From G963669295 sp963669295 (GTDB lineage: Bacteria; Bacteroidota; Bacteroidia; Flavobacteriales_D; CALLUQ01), in NCBI GenBank assembly GCA_963669295.1, contig OY769938.1, forward strand, positions 2,542,001 through 2,606,000: a DNA stretch of 64,000 nt, in the 5' to 3' direction. Below the pieces are notes generated by a model. That model searched no databases. It saw only the letters and a list, made by a program, of their open reading frames with translations, and was not told where the DNA came from. Of the stretch, positions 1 to 7,616 are shown one piece after another. How positions within the stretch are numbered: position 1 is the stretch's first letter; every line of letters begins with the position of its first letter. The translations under genes and the position numbers were made by a program.

Positions 1-188
1 AGCCCGAAAACATGGGAGCCTGGAGCTATATGTTACGTTCGTACCGTGAGGTAGCCATGGAGGTGGTAGCACGTCCGGCCAGTGCCAGTCCGGCATCGGG
101 TTCGGTAAAACGCTACGAATCACGCCAAACAGCTATCATCGACAAAGTGTTTGAAAAATATTTGCAAAAGAAACCGGTAACGGCTTAA
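1..188 (+). CDS. sucA: 2-oxoglutarate dehydrogenase E1 component, C-terminal end (partial)
   Basis: Only the last 61 codons are present, read in the frame starting at base 3 and ending with TAA at 186-188. The tail runs through ENMGAWSYM and then the arginine/serine-rich RPASASPASGS stretch, which matches the extreme C-terminus of 2-oxoglutarate dehydrogenase E1, the thiamine-diphosphate decarboxylase of the TCA-cycle complex. The catalytic part lies outside the window. The identification is supported strongly by the next gene, the E2 subunit, which starts 19 bases downstream on the same strand, the usual sucA-sucB order. No terminator separates them, so they are probably one transcript. Confidence 0.88.
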   Translation, partial: PENMGAWSYMLRSYREVAMEVVARPASASPASGSVKRYESRQTAIIDKVFEKYLQKKPVTA

Positions 189-207
189 CCGAAAAACAAA
201 AAAGATC

Positions 208-1467
208 ATGCACGAATTGAAAGTACCCAGTCCGGGCGAATCGATTACAGAAGTAGAAATTGCGCAATGGCTGGTAGAAGATGGCGAGTATGTGGAGCGC
301 GATCAGGTCATCGCCGAAATCGACTCTGATAAGGCAACATTAGAATTGCCATCAGACGAAACAGGGGTCATTCATTTGATTGCCAGCGAAGGCGATGTGG
401 TAGAAGTGGGACAGGTAATTTGTACCATTGATACCAAGGCCAAAGGCACACCGAAGAAAAAAGAAGCTGCAGCGGTGGTAGCAGAAGCGGTACCTGCAAA
501 GGAAGCCGAGAAAGCTCCAGCCAAAGAACCGGCTCCCAATCCTATGCCTACTAATGGCGAGGCCTCTTATGCAAAAGGACACCCTTCTGTAGCAGCGAAG
601 AAATTAATGGACGAAAACGGCATTCGTCCTGAGCAGGTGAATGGCTCGGGCAAAGATGGCCGTATTACCAAGCAAGATGTAGTAGCAGCGATGGCTGCTG
701 GTTTTGATACTGCAGCAGCTGGAGGTTGGGGTGGTACACGCGATACGCGTCGCGAAAAAATGTCGTCGCTTCGAAGAAAAGTAGCACAACGATTGGTGGC
801 TGTAAAGAATGAAACAGCCATGCTGACCACCTTTAACGAGGTAGACATGCAGCCCATTATGGACATGCGAAAGAAATACAAAGAGCAGTTCAAAGAGCAC
901 CATGGCGTAGGGCTTGGTTTCATGTCGTTTTTTACCAAGGCGGTATGCGAAGCGTTAAACCACTATCCGGCAGTGAATGGAATGATCGACGGCAAAGAAG
1001 TAGTGTTTCACGACTATGCCGACATTGGTATTGCGGTAAGCTCACCCAAAGGACTGATGGTACCAGTGGTGCGCAACGCGGAGCAAATGGGCCTGGCCGA
1101 AATAGAAGCTGAAATTAAGCGGTTAGCGATCCGTGCTCGCGATGGTAAAATTACCATCGATGAGATGACCGGAGGTACCTTCACCATTACCAATGGTGGT
1201 GTATTTGGCTCCATGCTAAGTACCCCCATCATTAACCCACCGCAAAGTGCCATTTTAGGTATGCACAATATTGTAGAGCGCCCGGTAGCCATCAATGGCG
1301 AAGTGGTGATTCGTCCGGTAATGTATGTCGCATTGTCTTACGATCATCGCATCATCGATGGTAAGGAATCGGTAAGTTTCTTGTACAAAGTGAAGGAAAT
1401 GCTAGAGCATCCTGAGCGTATGATTTTTGGTGCAAAAGACCCTGCAGAGGTATTGCTGGGCTTATAA
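208..1467 (+). CDS. sucB: Dihydrolipoyllysine-residue succinyltransferase (E2 of 2-oxoglutarate dehydrogenase)
   Basis: The 419-residue protein transfers the succinyl group from lipoyl-lysine to CoA in the TCA cycle. Domains in order: lipoyl domain at about 1-76 with the lipoylated lysine K42 in the DSDKA motif; an Ala/Pro/Lys-rich swinging linker (about 80-120); the peripheral-subunit (E3)-binding domain at about 124-160; and the catalytic acyltransferase domain at about 185-419 with the active-site motif HRIIDG (H380, D384). The length is normal for a one-lipoyl E2. It follows the sucA end by 19 bases. The choice of succinyl- rather than other acyltransferase rests on the sucA neighbour and the PSPGESI start. 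Complete, nothing odd. Confidence 0.95.
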   Translation: MHELKVPSPGESITEVEIAQWLVEDGEYVERDQVIAEIDSDKATLELPSDETGVIHLIASEGDVVEVGQVICTIDTKAKGTPKKKEAAAVVAEAVPAKEAEKAPAKEPAPNPMPTNGEASYAKGHPSVAAKKLMDENGIRPEQVNGSGKDGRITKQDVVAAMAAGFDTAAAGGWGGTRDTRREKMSSLRRKVAQRLVAVKNETAMLTTFNEVDMQPIMDMRKKYKEQFKEHHGVGLGFMSFFTKAVCEALNHYPAVNGMIDGKEVVFHDYADIGIAVSSPKGLMVPVVRNAEQMGLAEIEAEIKRLAIRARDGKITIDEMTGGTFTITNGGVFGSMLSTPIINPPQSAILGMHNIVERPVAINGEVVIRPVMYVALSYDHRIIDGKESVSFLYKVKEMLEHPERMIFGAKDPAEVLLGL

Positions 1468-1483
1468 GCACGCCATATAAAAC

Positions 1484-1530
1484 AAAAGCCTTTAAGCCAA
1501 CCTTGATAGGGAACGTTTAAAGGCTTTTTT
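1484..1530. terminator. Bidirectional terminator between sucB and an OmpA-family gene
   Basis: An inverted repeat AAAAGCCTTTAA (1484-1495) pairs with TTTAAAGGCTTTT (1516-1528), followed by a T-run on the plus strand and preceded by an A-rich stretch that becomes a U-run on the minus strand. It sits between two convergent genes (ends 1467 and 1535), so it can serve both. Confidence 0.75.
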
Positions 1531-1534
1531 ATGC

Positions 1535-2365
1535 CTACTCTTCCCATTTAATTTCCACCCTTCGGTTGCGGTTGCGACCAATAAGGGTACTGTTGTTACC
1601 AGAAGGCTGGTCGAAACCAAATCCTTTAACCACCATGTTGTTTTTTACTCCCTCTTCCAGCAAAAATGCTTTTACACTTTCGGCCCGTTGTAAAGAAAGC
1701 CGTTGGTTCAACCCCTGTCCTCCCGTATTATCGGTATGCCCATAAATGGCAATGGTGCGTTTGGGGTAACGATTTATGGTGGCCAACAGTTGGTTGATTT
1801 TTCGACGTTCAGTAGGCTTTAGTTTGTGCTTATTCACATCAAAGTATACCATGCCATTCAACGGTTGATCTTCCAAAATCGCTGTATCTACCACCAGCGA
1901 ATCTTTTACCGGTGGTAAAGTGTCTTCTACTACAATGGGTACTCCTGCAGTAGGAAAACCATCAGGACAGTGGTCGTGAATGCTATTAAGATGTTGTTCC
2001 AGGCCTCCCTGGAGGTGTTTAACATTTGGTGGCCCTGCAGTGCGCCAGGATTTGCAGGAACTGAATCCAGTGCCAAAAGCCAGGGCAATGGCTACTGTAA
2101 AGGCCTCCATGGCAGTTAACTTACGAGGGATGGATTTAATGATGAGCTCTTCCACGGGTTGGTCGAGTTGGTCGTTGCGAAAACTACCACAAAATCCTTC
2201 ATCCTTATGTGCATGGACGAAGGCTTGCATCTCTTCCTCACTCATAGGATTGAAATCCACTACTGTTTTGCTGCAATGCTTGCAAAAACGTCCTCGCTCA
2301 TTCGGGGTCATTTGATCCCAATCGGCATGGCAGGGTTCAGGTATCGTTACTTTATACCTTTTCAT
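1535..2365 (-). CDS. OmpA-family protein with N-terminal Cys-rich head domain and one membrane segment
   Basis: 276 residues. The first 70 residues form a compact Cys-rich module: C12-H13, W16, a CxxC (C28/C31), a VVDF motif, and C59-G60 followed by the motif NDQLD. The same module begins the protein at 6301, so it is a real domain and looks metal-binding. A hydrophobic stretch (about 85-102) follows, then a linker, then a C-terminal OmpA-like domain (about 165-276) with GHTDN, an RA..V helix, and a final GRNRNRRVEI. That domain binds peptidoglycan in the periplasm. There is no standard signal peptide; the arrangement suggests the Cys head stays in the cytoplasm with the OmpA part outside. 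Its start overlaps the stop of the amidohydrolase-like gene by 4 bases (ATGA), implying coupled translation. The function of the head is unknown to me. Confidence 0.8.
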   Translation of the reverse strand: MKRYKVTIPEPCHADWDQMTPNERGRFCKHCSKTVVDFNPMSEEEMQAFVHAHKDEGFCGSFRNDQLDQPVEELIIKSIPRKLTAMEAFTVAIALAFGTGFSSCKSWRTAGPPNVKHLQGGLEQHLNSIHDHCPDGFPTAGVPIVVEDTLPPVKDSLVVDTAILEDQPLNGMVYFDVNKHKLKPTERRKINQLLATINRYPKRTIAIYGHTDNTGGQGLNQRLSLQRAESVKAFLLEEGVKNNMVVKGFGFDQPSGNNSTLIGRNRNRRVEIKWEE

Positions 2366-3738
2366 CGCAACACCTCCAGTTTCGATTTAATTTCTTTTAT
2401 ATCGGCACGGTTTAATATGGTGCCACCTATTACCACACTTTCAATGCGCTCGTAGTTGGCAACGTCTTCCAACGGATTGCCATTTAAAATCACAAAGTGA
2501 GCCCGTTTGCCTACAGCGATGGTGCCCATCTGATGTTCCAGCCCCATGACTTTAGCGGGATTTACAGTGGCCGTTTTTATGGCCTCCAGGGGCGACATGC
2601 CTACTTCGTTTTGAAACAGTTGTAGTTCGCGGTGCGCAGCAATGCCAGCTACCACAAAAGGGTTGAATAGTCCCGATTCGGTACCCATAAGAAGTCCGGC
2701 CTTTTGCCGATGCAGCGCTTTTGTTACTTTTAATTTGGCGCTGTTGAGTTCGCGGTGTGTTGCTTCGTCAAATTCGCGGTAGTTGCACACGTCGTTCCAA
2801 TGGCTAATGCGGTGGTTGGTAGCAAAATCGAATTCCTTCCTTTTTTTAAATGCCTGATAATCTTTTGGTGTGGCACCATTCCATTGGCCAATAAGGGTAG
2901 GGCAGTTCCATGCACCTGCTTTTTGAGTACTATCGGCATAGTTGCCATCAATAATGCGGTTGGTATTTTCTTCTATGTAGGCCGATAAATTTTCTAGGGT
3001 AGTAAGTCCTGGGTGTTGGAGGTATTGGTACAAGTCGTTGCCGAGGGGTACATCGAGTGCTGCTTTTACCTGGTGCTTTTCAGCCAGTTGCAGCGCAGCG
3101 TTGATCAATTCAGGCGAAAACTGTTTGCTCAGGTGAATGAAAGGGTAGCCTTGCGCTGCTTGCCGGTGGATGATTTCCTCCAATTGCTCAGGCGATACCG
3201 TGGTGGTGTAAGCATTATTTGTTCCTCCCAAAGTAGGACCAGAGGTGAAAATCTCTGGCGATAGCAGCAAGGTATCTTTGATGAAATTGTAATCGTTAAG
3301 GTGGAACACATTGCCCGATAGGTTGCGAATGGAAGTTACTCCATTAATCATGTACAACAAGCGGTCGCGGTTGCTGCATACAAAGTGCACATGCATGTCG
3401 GTAAGGCCTGGAGCAAGGTATTGATGTTTGGCTGTAATCACCGTTGCCCCTTTGGTATTTATAGGCCATAAACCGCTTTTAATTTTTACCACCTCCCCGT
3501 GCCGCATCACTACTGTTTTGCCTTTGCGAACCTTGCCTTTGTTGAGATCTACAATGTTAATCTTTTTAAGAATAGTAACACAAGCATGTTCATCGTGTAA
3601 TTTGCGGTGCGACAGTTCGCAGATGTAGGTGTCGATGTTACGTTCCAGTTCAGCATTGAGCGGAACAGCATAATTTTGAGCATGCAATAATGGGGCGATC
3701 CCCAACCAGCAAAGTAATACCATGCAACAGCGCAACAT
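2362..3738 (-). CDS. Amidohydrolase-family protein, exported, with degraded metal-binding site
   Basis: 458 residues from the ATG at 3738, chosen because it gives a clean signal peptide (MLRCCMVLLCWLGIAPLLHAQ region); the open frame extends 29 codons further upstream without a better start. The protein has the layout of imidazolonepropionase-like amidohydrolases: a small beta domain, APGLTDMHVHF with the HxH pair (H116, H118), a Lys at about 205, and the C-terminal beta domain with a KRAHFVILNGNPLED motif. Other usual ligands are changed: the later His of the VAAHA motif is Leu (L228), the His of SIEHG is Asn (N250), and the Asp of GTDAG is Glu (E354). Hydrolysis is therefore doubtful. It lies upstream of the OmpA gene with a 4-base overlap. 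It could be a pseudoenzyme or a binding protein. Confidence 0.78.
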   Translation of the reverse strand: MLRCCMVLLCWLGIAPLLHAQNYAVPLNAELERNIDTYICELSHRKLHDEHACVTILKKINIVDLNKGKVRKGKTVVMRHGEVVKIKSGLWPINTKGATVITAKHQYLAPGLTDMHVHFVCSNRDRLLYMINGVTSIRNLSGNVFHLNDYNFIKDTLLLSPEIFTSGPTLGGTNNAYTTTVSPEQLEEIIHRQAAQGYPFIHLSKQFSPELINAALQLAEKHQVKAALDVPLGNDLYQYLQHPGLTTLENLSAYIEENTNRIIDGNYADSTQKAGAWNCPTLIGQWNGATPKDYQAFKKRKEFDFATNHRISHWNDVCNYREFDEATHRELNSAKLKVTKALHRQKAGLLMGTESGLFNPFVVAGIAAHRELQLFQNEVGMSPLEAIKTATVNPAKVMGLEHQMGTIAVGKRAHFVILNGNPLEDVANYERIESVVIGGTILNRADIKEIKSKLEVLR

Positions 3739-3869
3739 GGTGTTAAGGTATGAATTTTGAAGGTGCAAAAGAAGTGTGTTTACCAACATAATACCAATGA
3801 CCACATTGGTTACATCAGCAGGCAAAAAACAGGCATGCCTTGCTACCGCACAAAAAACAATGCTTTGTT

Positions 3870-3891
3870 AAAAAGAAGTACTTCTATTTTT
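3870..3891 (-). terminator. Hairpin terminator overlapping the stop codon of the 3884-5053 gene
   Basis: The perfect palindrome AGAAGTACTTCT (3874-3885) is flanked by A and T runs. On the minus strand it reads AAAAA-T-AGAAG-TA-CTTCT-TTTTT, and the TAG stop (3884-3886) lies within the left arm. It resembles a compact intrinsic terminator for the OmpA gene. Confidence 0.5.
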
Positions 3892-5053
3892 CAGCAATGC
3901 TATTGGTGAGTACTTTAAACTCTACCCGTCGGTTTTTTGCACGTCCTTCTTCCGTATCGTTGGTAGTAATGGGACTGGTTTCACCGTATCCTTTGTAGGT
4001 AATGCGTCCTTTCGACGATTTTTCCTTTTTTAACACATAATCGGCTACTGCTTTGGCGCGTGCATCAGAAAGGGCCAGGTTATCGGCATCGCTTCCCACG
4101 TTATCGGTATGGCCAGCAATCTCGATTTCCATGTTGGGGTAGTCGTACATGATATCGGCCAGGGTGTTTAATTCTTTTTTCGATTCGGGCTTTAGGGTGG
4201 CTTTTGCTGTTTCGAAGTAAATGTTGCTCAACCGCACGGTATTGCCTGCCTGGTACTTCAGTTCATACAATTTCATCTCTTTAGTATCGGCTTCTTTACG
4301 CACTACCAAAGGCATTGGTGGTGGGCAATATTCCGGAATAGGGCTAAGTTTTTCCTCTGCGGTTGCTTCACGAATCAACACATCATCAATGTAAAAATAA
4401 GCGCCTCCTTTGCCAGTAGGTAGCTTTTTATTCTTGGTACGCTCATCGGTACAAAAGTTACCTATCAATACATATTCGGCATCATTGGTGGCTTCAAATA
4501 CACCCGATACCAGGTGCCAGTTGCTTTGATCATCAATCATATCCCACGCCACAATTTGTGGGGCGAAGTACAACGGTAAACGGTCGCCCGTATGAATTAA
4601 AGTGTCGGAAAAGTACATGCCAATATTGTTCGAGGCTTTGCTGGAGCTTTTGGCCAGCATGGTATAAAACTCTGCATAATACTTTTTACCCTTTACCAGG
4701 GGCTTTTTTAATTTGGCTGCTACATATTCGTGCTGATTCATGCTGGTTTTGGAGGTGCCAAATACCTTGAGTCCCAACATAATATTTCCGGTGTGAGGCA
4801 ATTGTGTGCCGCCACTTTGTTCATTCACGTGCGACCAGCAGTCGGGTTCTACCTGGTTGCTAATCACATCGGGATGCGTTTCGGTAGCCATGAACCAATC
4901 GTGCATGGCTTTTTTAAACATTTTTTTGCTGCGAATCCATTTGCAGGTAAGCTTGCCATACGACTCAAAACCTGGGTTTGGAGCGAGGTTTTCTTGTGCA
5001 AAGCTGCCGGAAGTTAATAGGGCAATGAATAAGGTAGCTATGGTGGTTCTCAT
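3884..5053 (-). CDS. OmpA-family outer-membrane protein with N-terminal secreted beta domain
   Basis: 389 residues from the ATG at 5053, which gives a signal peptide (MRTTIATLFIALLTSGSFAQ); 16 further in-frame codons upstream are unlikely to be used. After cleavage the mature start NLAPNPGFE is typical of jelly-roll, carbohydrate-binding-like domains in Bacteroidota OmpA proteins and covers about residues 21-235, including a YFYIDDVLIRE strand that commonly ends such domains. The C-terminal OmpA domain (about 275-385) has the FETAKATLKPES entry, GHTDN, and GRAKNRRVEF motifs expected for peptidoglycan anchoring. The likely location is the outer membrane/periplasm interface. It is transcribed alone; a hairpin overlaps its stop. 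The ligand of the N-terminal domain cannot be told from sequence. Confidence 0.82.
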   Translation of the reverse strand: MRTTIATLFIALLTSGSFAQENLAPNPGFESYGKLTCKWIRSKKMFKKAMHDWFMATETHPDVISNQVEPDCWSHVNEQSGGTQLPHTGNIMLGLKVFGTSKTSMNQHEYVAAKLKKPLVKGKKYYAEFYTMLAKSSSKASNNIGMYFSDTLIHTGDRLPLYFAPQIVAWDMIDDQSNWHLVSGVFEATNDAEYVLIGNFCTDERTKNKKLPTGKGGAYFYIDDVLIREATAEEKLSPIPEYCPPPMPLVVRKEADTKEMKLYELKYQAGNTVRLSNIYFETAKATLKPESKKELNTLADIMYDYPNMEIEIAGHTDNVGSDADNLALSDARAKAVADYVLKKEKSSKGRITYKGYGETSPITTNDTEEGRAKNRRVEFKVLTNSIAEK

Positions 5054-5274
5054 AATGTTAACGTTTATTGCTTTATCGATGCTATGCAATTGCCTTGCCA
5101 TAAATGCATCGTCAGCTTAAAATTACGTTTTTAATGGAATAAATTCGTTGCAAGGTAGGATTTTCCCCTCCTTCGATGCAGCCCGTTTACATTTGTTTCC
5201 AACACTGCAACGTTGGTAACCATTTCATTAGAATGGTGCTGATTAACAGTGCTGAAATCATCATATTGGGTTTA

Positions 5275-6216
5275 CTATTCGTCAGCAGCCTTGTACTTGC
5301 CCTGCAGCCAGGTATATGTTTCACTGCTTTGCTCCACGGTTGCCATGTAGTGCTCATCCACAGTGTAAACGGAAGTTACTACCACCACATCGTTCCACCC
5401 TTCAGTGTTGGGGTCGGCAAGCTGTATGGTGCGAATGGTTTGCTCGTATTCTTCTCTTGGAGGAGATTCGCTGGGGCAATAATTTTCATCGCTTTCAAAA
5501 TATTCGCGAATGGTTTCAGTATCGTCAACGGTAAGGTCTAAACAAAAATCGCCCGAGCGTAAAACGGTATTGTGTACCCATTGTAAGGTATCTCCTTCAA
5601 GGGCAAACAACACCAACACTTCATCTTCGGTTCCACTGGCACCATGGTAGGAAAACTGGTGCATGCCAATGGCTTTGGAGGCGCCCAGGTCGTAAATGCT
5701 GCCATACGTCGGTGTTTGGTACCGTTGCGTTCCTCCTCCGTAAATGAACGGATCATTAAAGCCTGTACGAGCCACAATTTCAATGGCATCGGGCTGTGGG
5801 TGTACTACAAACAACTCTGTAAGCATGCCTTCTATATCATCTTCTGCTTCCCAGGTTAAAGTAACCAGCCAGGTATTGTCGGTGTCGTCTAACGGTATCA
5901 ATTCGGTTTTTACTTCGCTAAGTCTGTATAACGTTTCGCTGTTCACCCATTCGTAGTGAAAGTACATGTCTACGCTTGAGCTGCTCTCATCGGTTTGGGC
6001 ATAAGGGTATAGGTATTCAACCAATTCGTCGTTGCTATAAGGAAAACCATTCTCTTCCTCAGGAGGAGTTGTCACTTCTTCCTCTGCAATGGAAGGGGAA
6101 TCCAGTTCCATGTTGTTTTCGGTGATAACCGGCAAATCGTTGTTGGCAGGTTCGCCACAGGCCAATGCAAAAAGCAGCAATCCCATGGCATAAAAGCAGT
6201 AGTTTATGATGCGCAT
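5275..6216 (-). CDS. Hypothetical lipoprotein
   Basis: 313 residues. The start MRIINYCFYAMGLLLFALAC is a lipoprotein signal peptide with lipobox ALAC (Cys20), so the protein is probably anchored to the inner or outer membrane. A low-complexity acidic stretch (about 21-60, rich in E, T and P) follows, then a globular part of about 250 residues rich in aromatic and acidic residues (for example YFHYEWVNSETLYRL and LGASKAIGMHQFSYHG). I do not recognise the family. The gene stands alone on the minus strand and diverges from the Cys-rich-head gene at 6301; the 84 bases between them hold the promoters for both. Confidence 0.7.
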   Translation of the reverse strand: MRIINYCFYAMGLLLFALACGEPANNDLPVITENNMELDSPSIAEEEVTTPPEEENGFPYSNDELVEYLYPYAQTDESSSSVDMYFHYEWVNSETLYRLSEVKTELIPLDDTDNTWLVTLTWEAEDDIEGMLTELFVVHPQPDAIEIVARTGFNDPFIYGGGTQRYQTPTYGSIYDLGASKAIGMHQFSYHGASGTEDEVLVLFALEGDTLQWVHNTVLRSGDFCLDLTVDDTETIREYFESDENYCPSESPPREEYEQTIRTIQLADPNTEGWNDVVVVTSVYTVDEHYMATVEQSSETYTWLQGKYKAADE

Positions 6217-6300
6217 GACAACAAATTACATTTTATTTTTAGAAAATTGAACCCATTTGATGTTGATGTGTACGGAAAGACGTAACACAAACACAACATC

Positions 6301-7527
6301 ATGAATAAATCGCTACACATTGCCGAACCTTGCCACGAAAACTGGGGCAACATGTCGCCCACCGAAAAAGGAAAGTTTTGCCAGGTATGTACCAAGGAAG
6401 TTATGGACTTCACCAGCAAGAGCAAGGAAGAAATTATTGAACACATCGAACAATCTACCACCAGCATATGCGGCCGTTTCCATGCCGACCAGCTCGATAG
6501 TTGTGGCCCTACCACTAGTGCTACAGCAAAGAAAAAATTTAACTACAGCTTCCGGCCGTATGTATTGTCGTTCATGGCATTCATAGGCTTTTCCATCTTG
6601 TTTAACAAGCAGGCCGATGCGCAGCGAAAGATGGGGAAAGTAGCCGTAAAAGGAAGGGTAAAATACATTCCTGAGCGCACCGATGAGGTGAGCAAAAAGC
6701 AAGCAACAACCATTGAAGGTGTAGTGAGTGAAAGCGGATCGAATCGCGCCATTCCGAATGCAAAAGTAACCATTAACTCTAATGGTACTTTGAAGGCAGT
6801 GGCCTTTACCGATGCTGAAGGGAAATACAAAATTGTATTGCCAGCAGGAACCGTAACTGCCAGCAAAGTGAATGTGGTTGTGACCGATCAGTATGGCGAG
6901 TACGAGGTCCGTTATTTGAATGATGTGGCATTGAACAAAGAAAAAATGACGTTGAATGTAGACATGGAGTTCGGCATGATGTTGATGGGCGAAGTGGCCT
7001 GGATAGAGCCAGTAGAAACTATTGAGCCAGTAGATAGTAGTGAAATTACTTGCGACCTGATAAAAGTGGTGGAAGACGATAAAGCAATGGCCGATACCGC
7101 TGCAGTGGAAGAGTTAATGATGGGACAAGCTGTGGTATTGTTGCCTGAAGAAAGGGTGGCAGATCCGCTGAATGAAGTAGCAATGGCAGGAGTAGAAGAA
7201 AGCGTATGGCAAGGCACAGCGTCGATCAAGAACAACCCACAACCATTAAAAACTACTGAGGACGGTGACGCATTGGAACCTTCAGCCAAAGTGGTGGAGT
7301 TGTTATACCCTAACCCGGCACGCGATTATTGTGTGTTGGAAATGAGTGAAGAGGGCGACTACAGCATTGAAATTTACGACATCACCGGTAAAGGGGTTAT
7401 GAAAGACCGTTTTATGGGGAGAAAAAAACGAATCAACCTTTATAAATTGGAGCGAGGGGTTTATTCAATTCGTGTTACATCGCTTCACACTGAGCATGAG
7501 CAAGCAGTCAAATTGGTGGTGGACTGA
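6301..7527 (+). CDS. Cys-rich-head membrane protein with carboxypeptidase-regulatory-like domain and C-terminal sorting-like domain
   Basis: 408 residues. The head (1-66) repeats the module seen at 1535-2365: C11-H12, W15, MSP-E-KG-FC (C27), CxxC (C27/C30), DF, C57-G58 and ADQLD. One hydrophobic segment (about 82-100) follows, then a CarboxypepD_reg-like beta sandwich (about 125-230, GVVSESGSNRAIPNAKVTI), an acidic Met/Val-rich linker, and a C-terminal domain (about 325-408) beginning LLYPNPARDY and ending IRVTSLHTEHEQAVKLVVD, the pattern of a T9SS type A sorting domain. A sorting domain in a protein that lacks a signal peptide and has an N-terminal cytoplasmic-looking head is odd; either the transmembrane segment is a late signal anchor or the tail acts as a plain beta domain. 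A terminator follows at 7553. Confidence 0.78.
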   Translation: MNKSLHIAEPCHENWGNMSPTEKGKFCQVCTKEVMDFTSKSKEEIIEHIEQSTTSICGRFHADQLDSCGPTTSATAKKKFNYSFRPYVLSFMAFIGFSILFNKQADAQRKMGKVAVKGRVKYIPERTDEVSKKQATTIEGVVSESGSNRAIPNAKVTINSNGTLKAVAFTDAEGKYKIVLPAGTVTASKVNVVVTDQYGEYEVRYLNDVALNKEKMTLNVDMEFGMMLMGEVAWIEPVETIEPVDSSEITCDLIKVVEDDKAMADTAAVEELMMGQAVVLLPEERVADPLNEVAMAGVEESVWQGTASIKNNPQPLKTTEDGDALEPSAKVVELLYPNPARDYCVLEMSEEGDYSIEIYDITGKGVMKDRFMGRKKRINLYKLERGVYSIRVTSLHTEHEQAVKLVVD

Positions 7528-7552
7528 TGTTCATAGCTTAGTTATAAGATAA

Positions 7553-7589
7553 CCCCGACGTTGTTAGCATGTGTCGGGGTTTCTTTTTT
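7553..7589 (+). terminator. Intrinsic terminator after the 6301-7527 gene
   Basis: CCCCGAC (7553-7559) pairs with GTCGGGG (7573-7579) around a 13-base loop and is followed by TTTCTTTTTT. The convergent gene at 7617-8936 may also use the hairpin, but its minus-strand U-run is poor. Confidence 0.85.
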
Positions 7590-7616
7590 GCTTAGGTAGA
7601 AGGAATAGCAAGGGAC

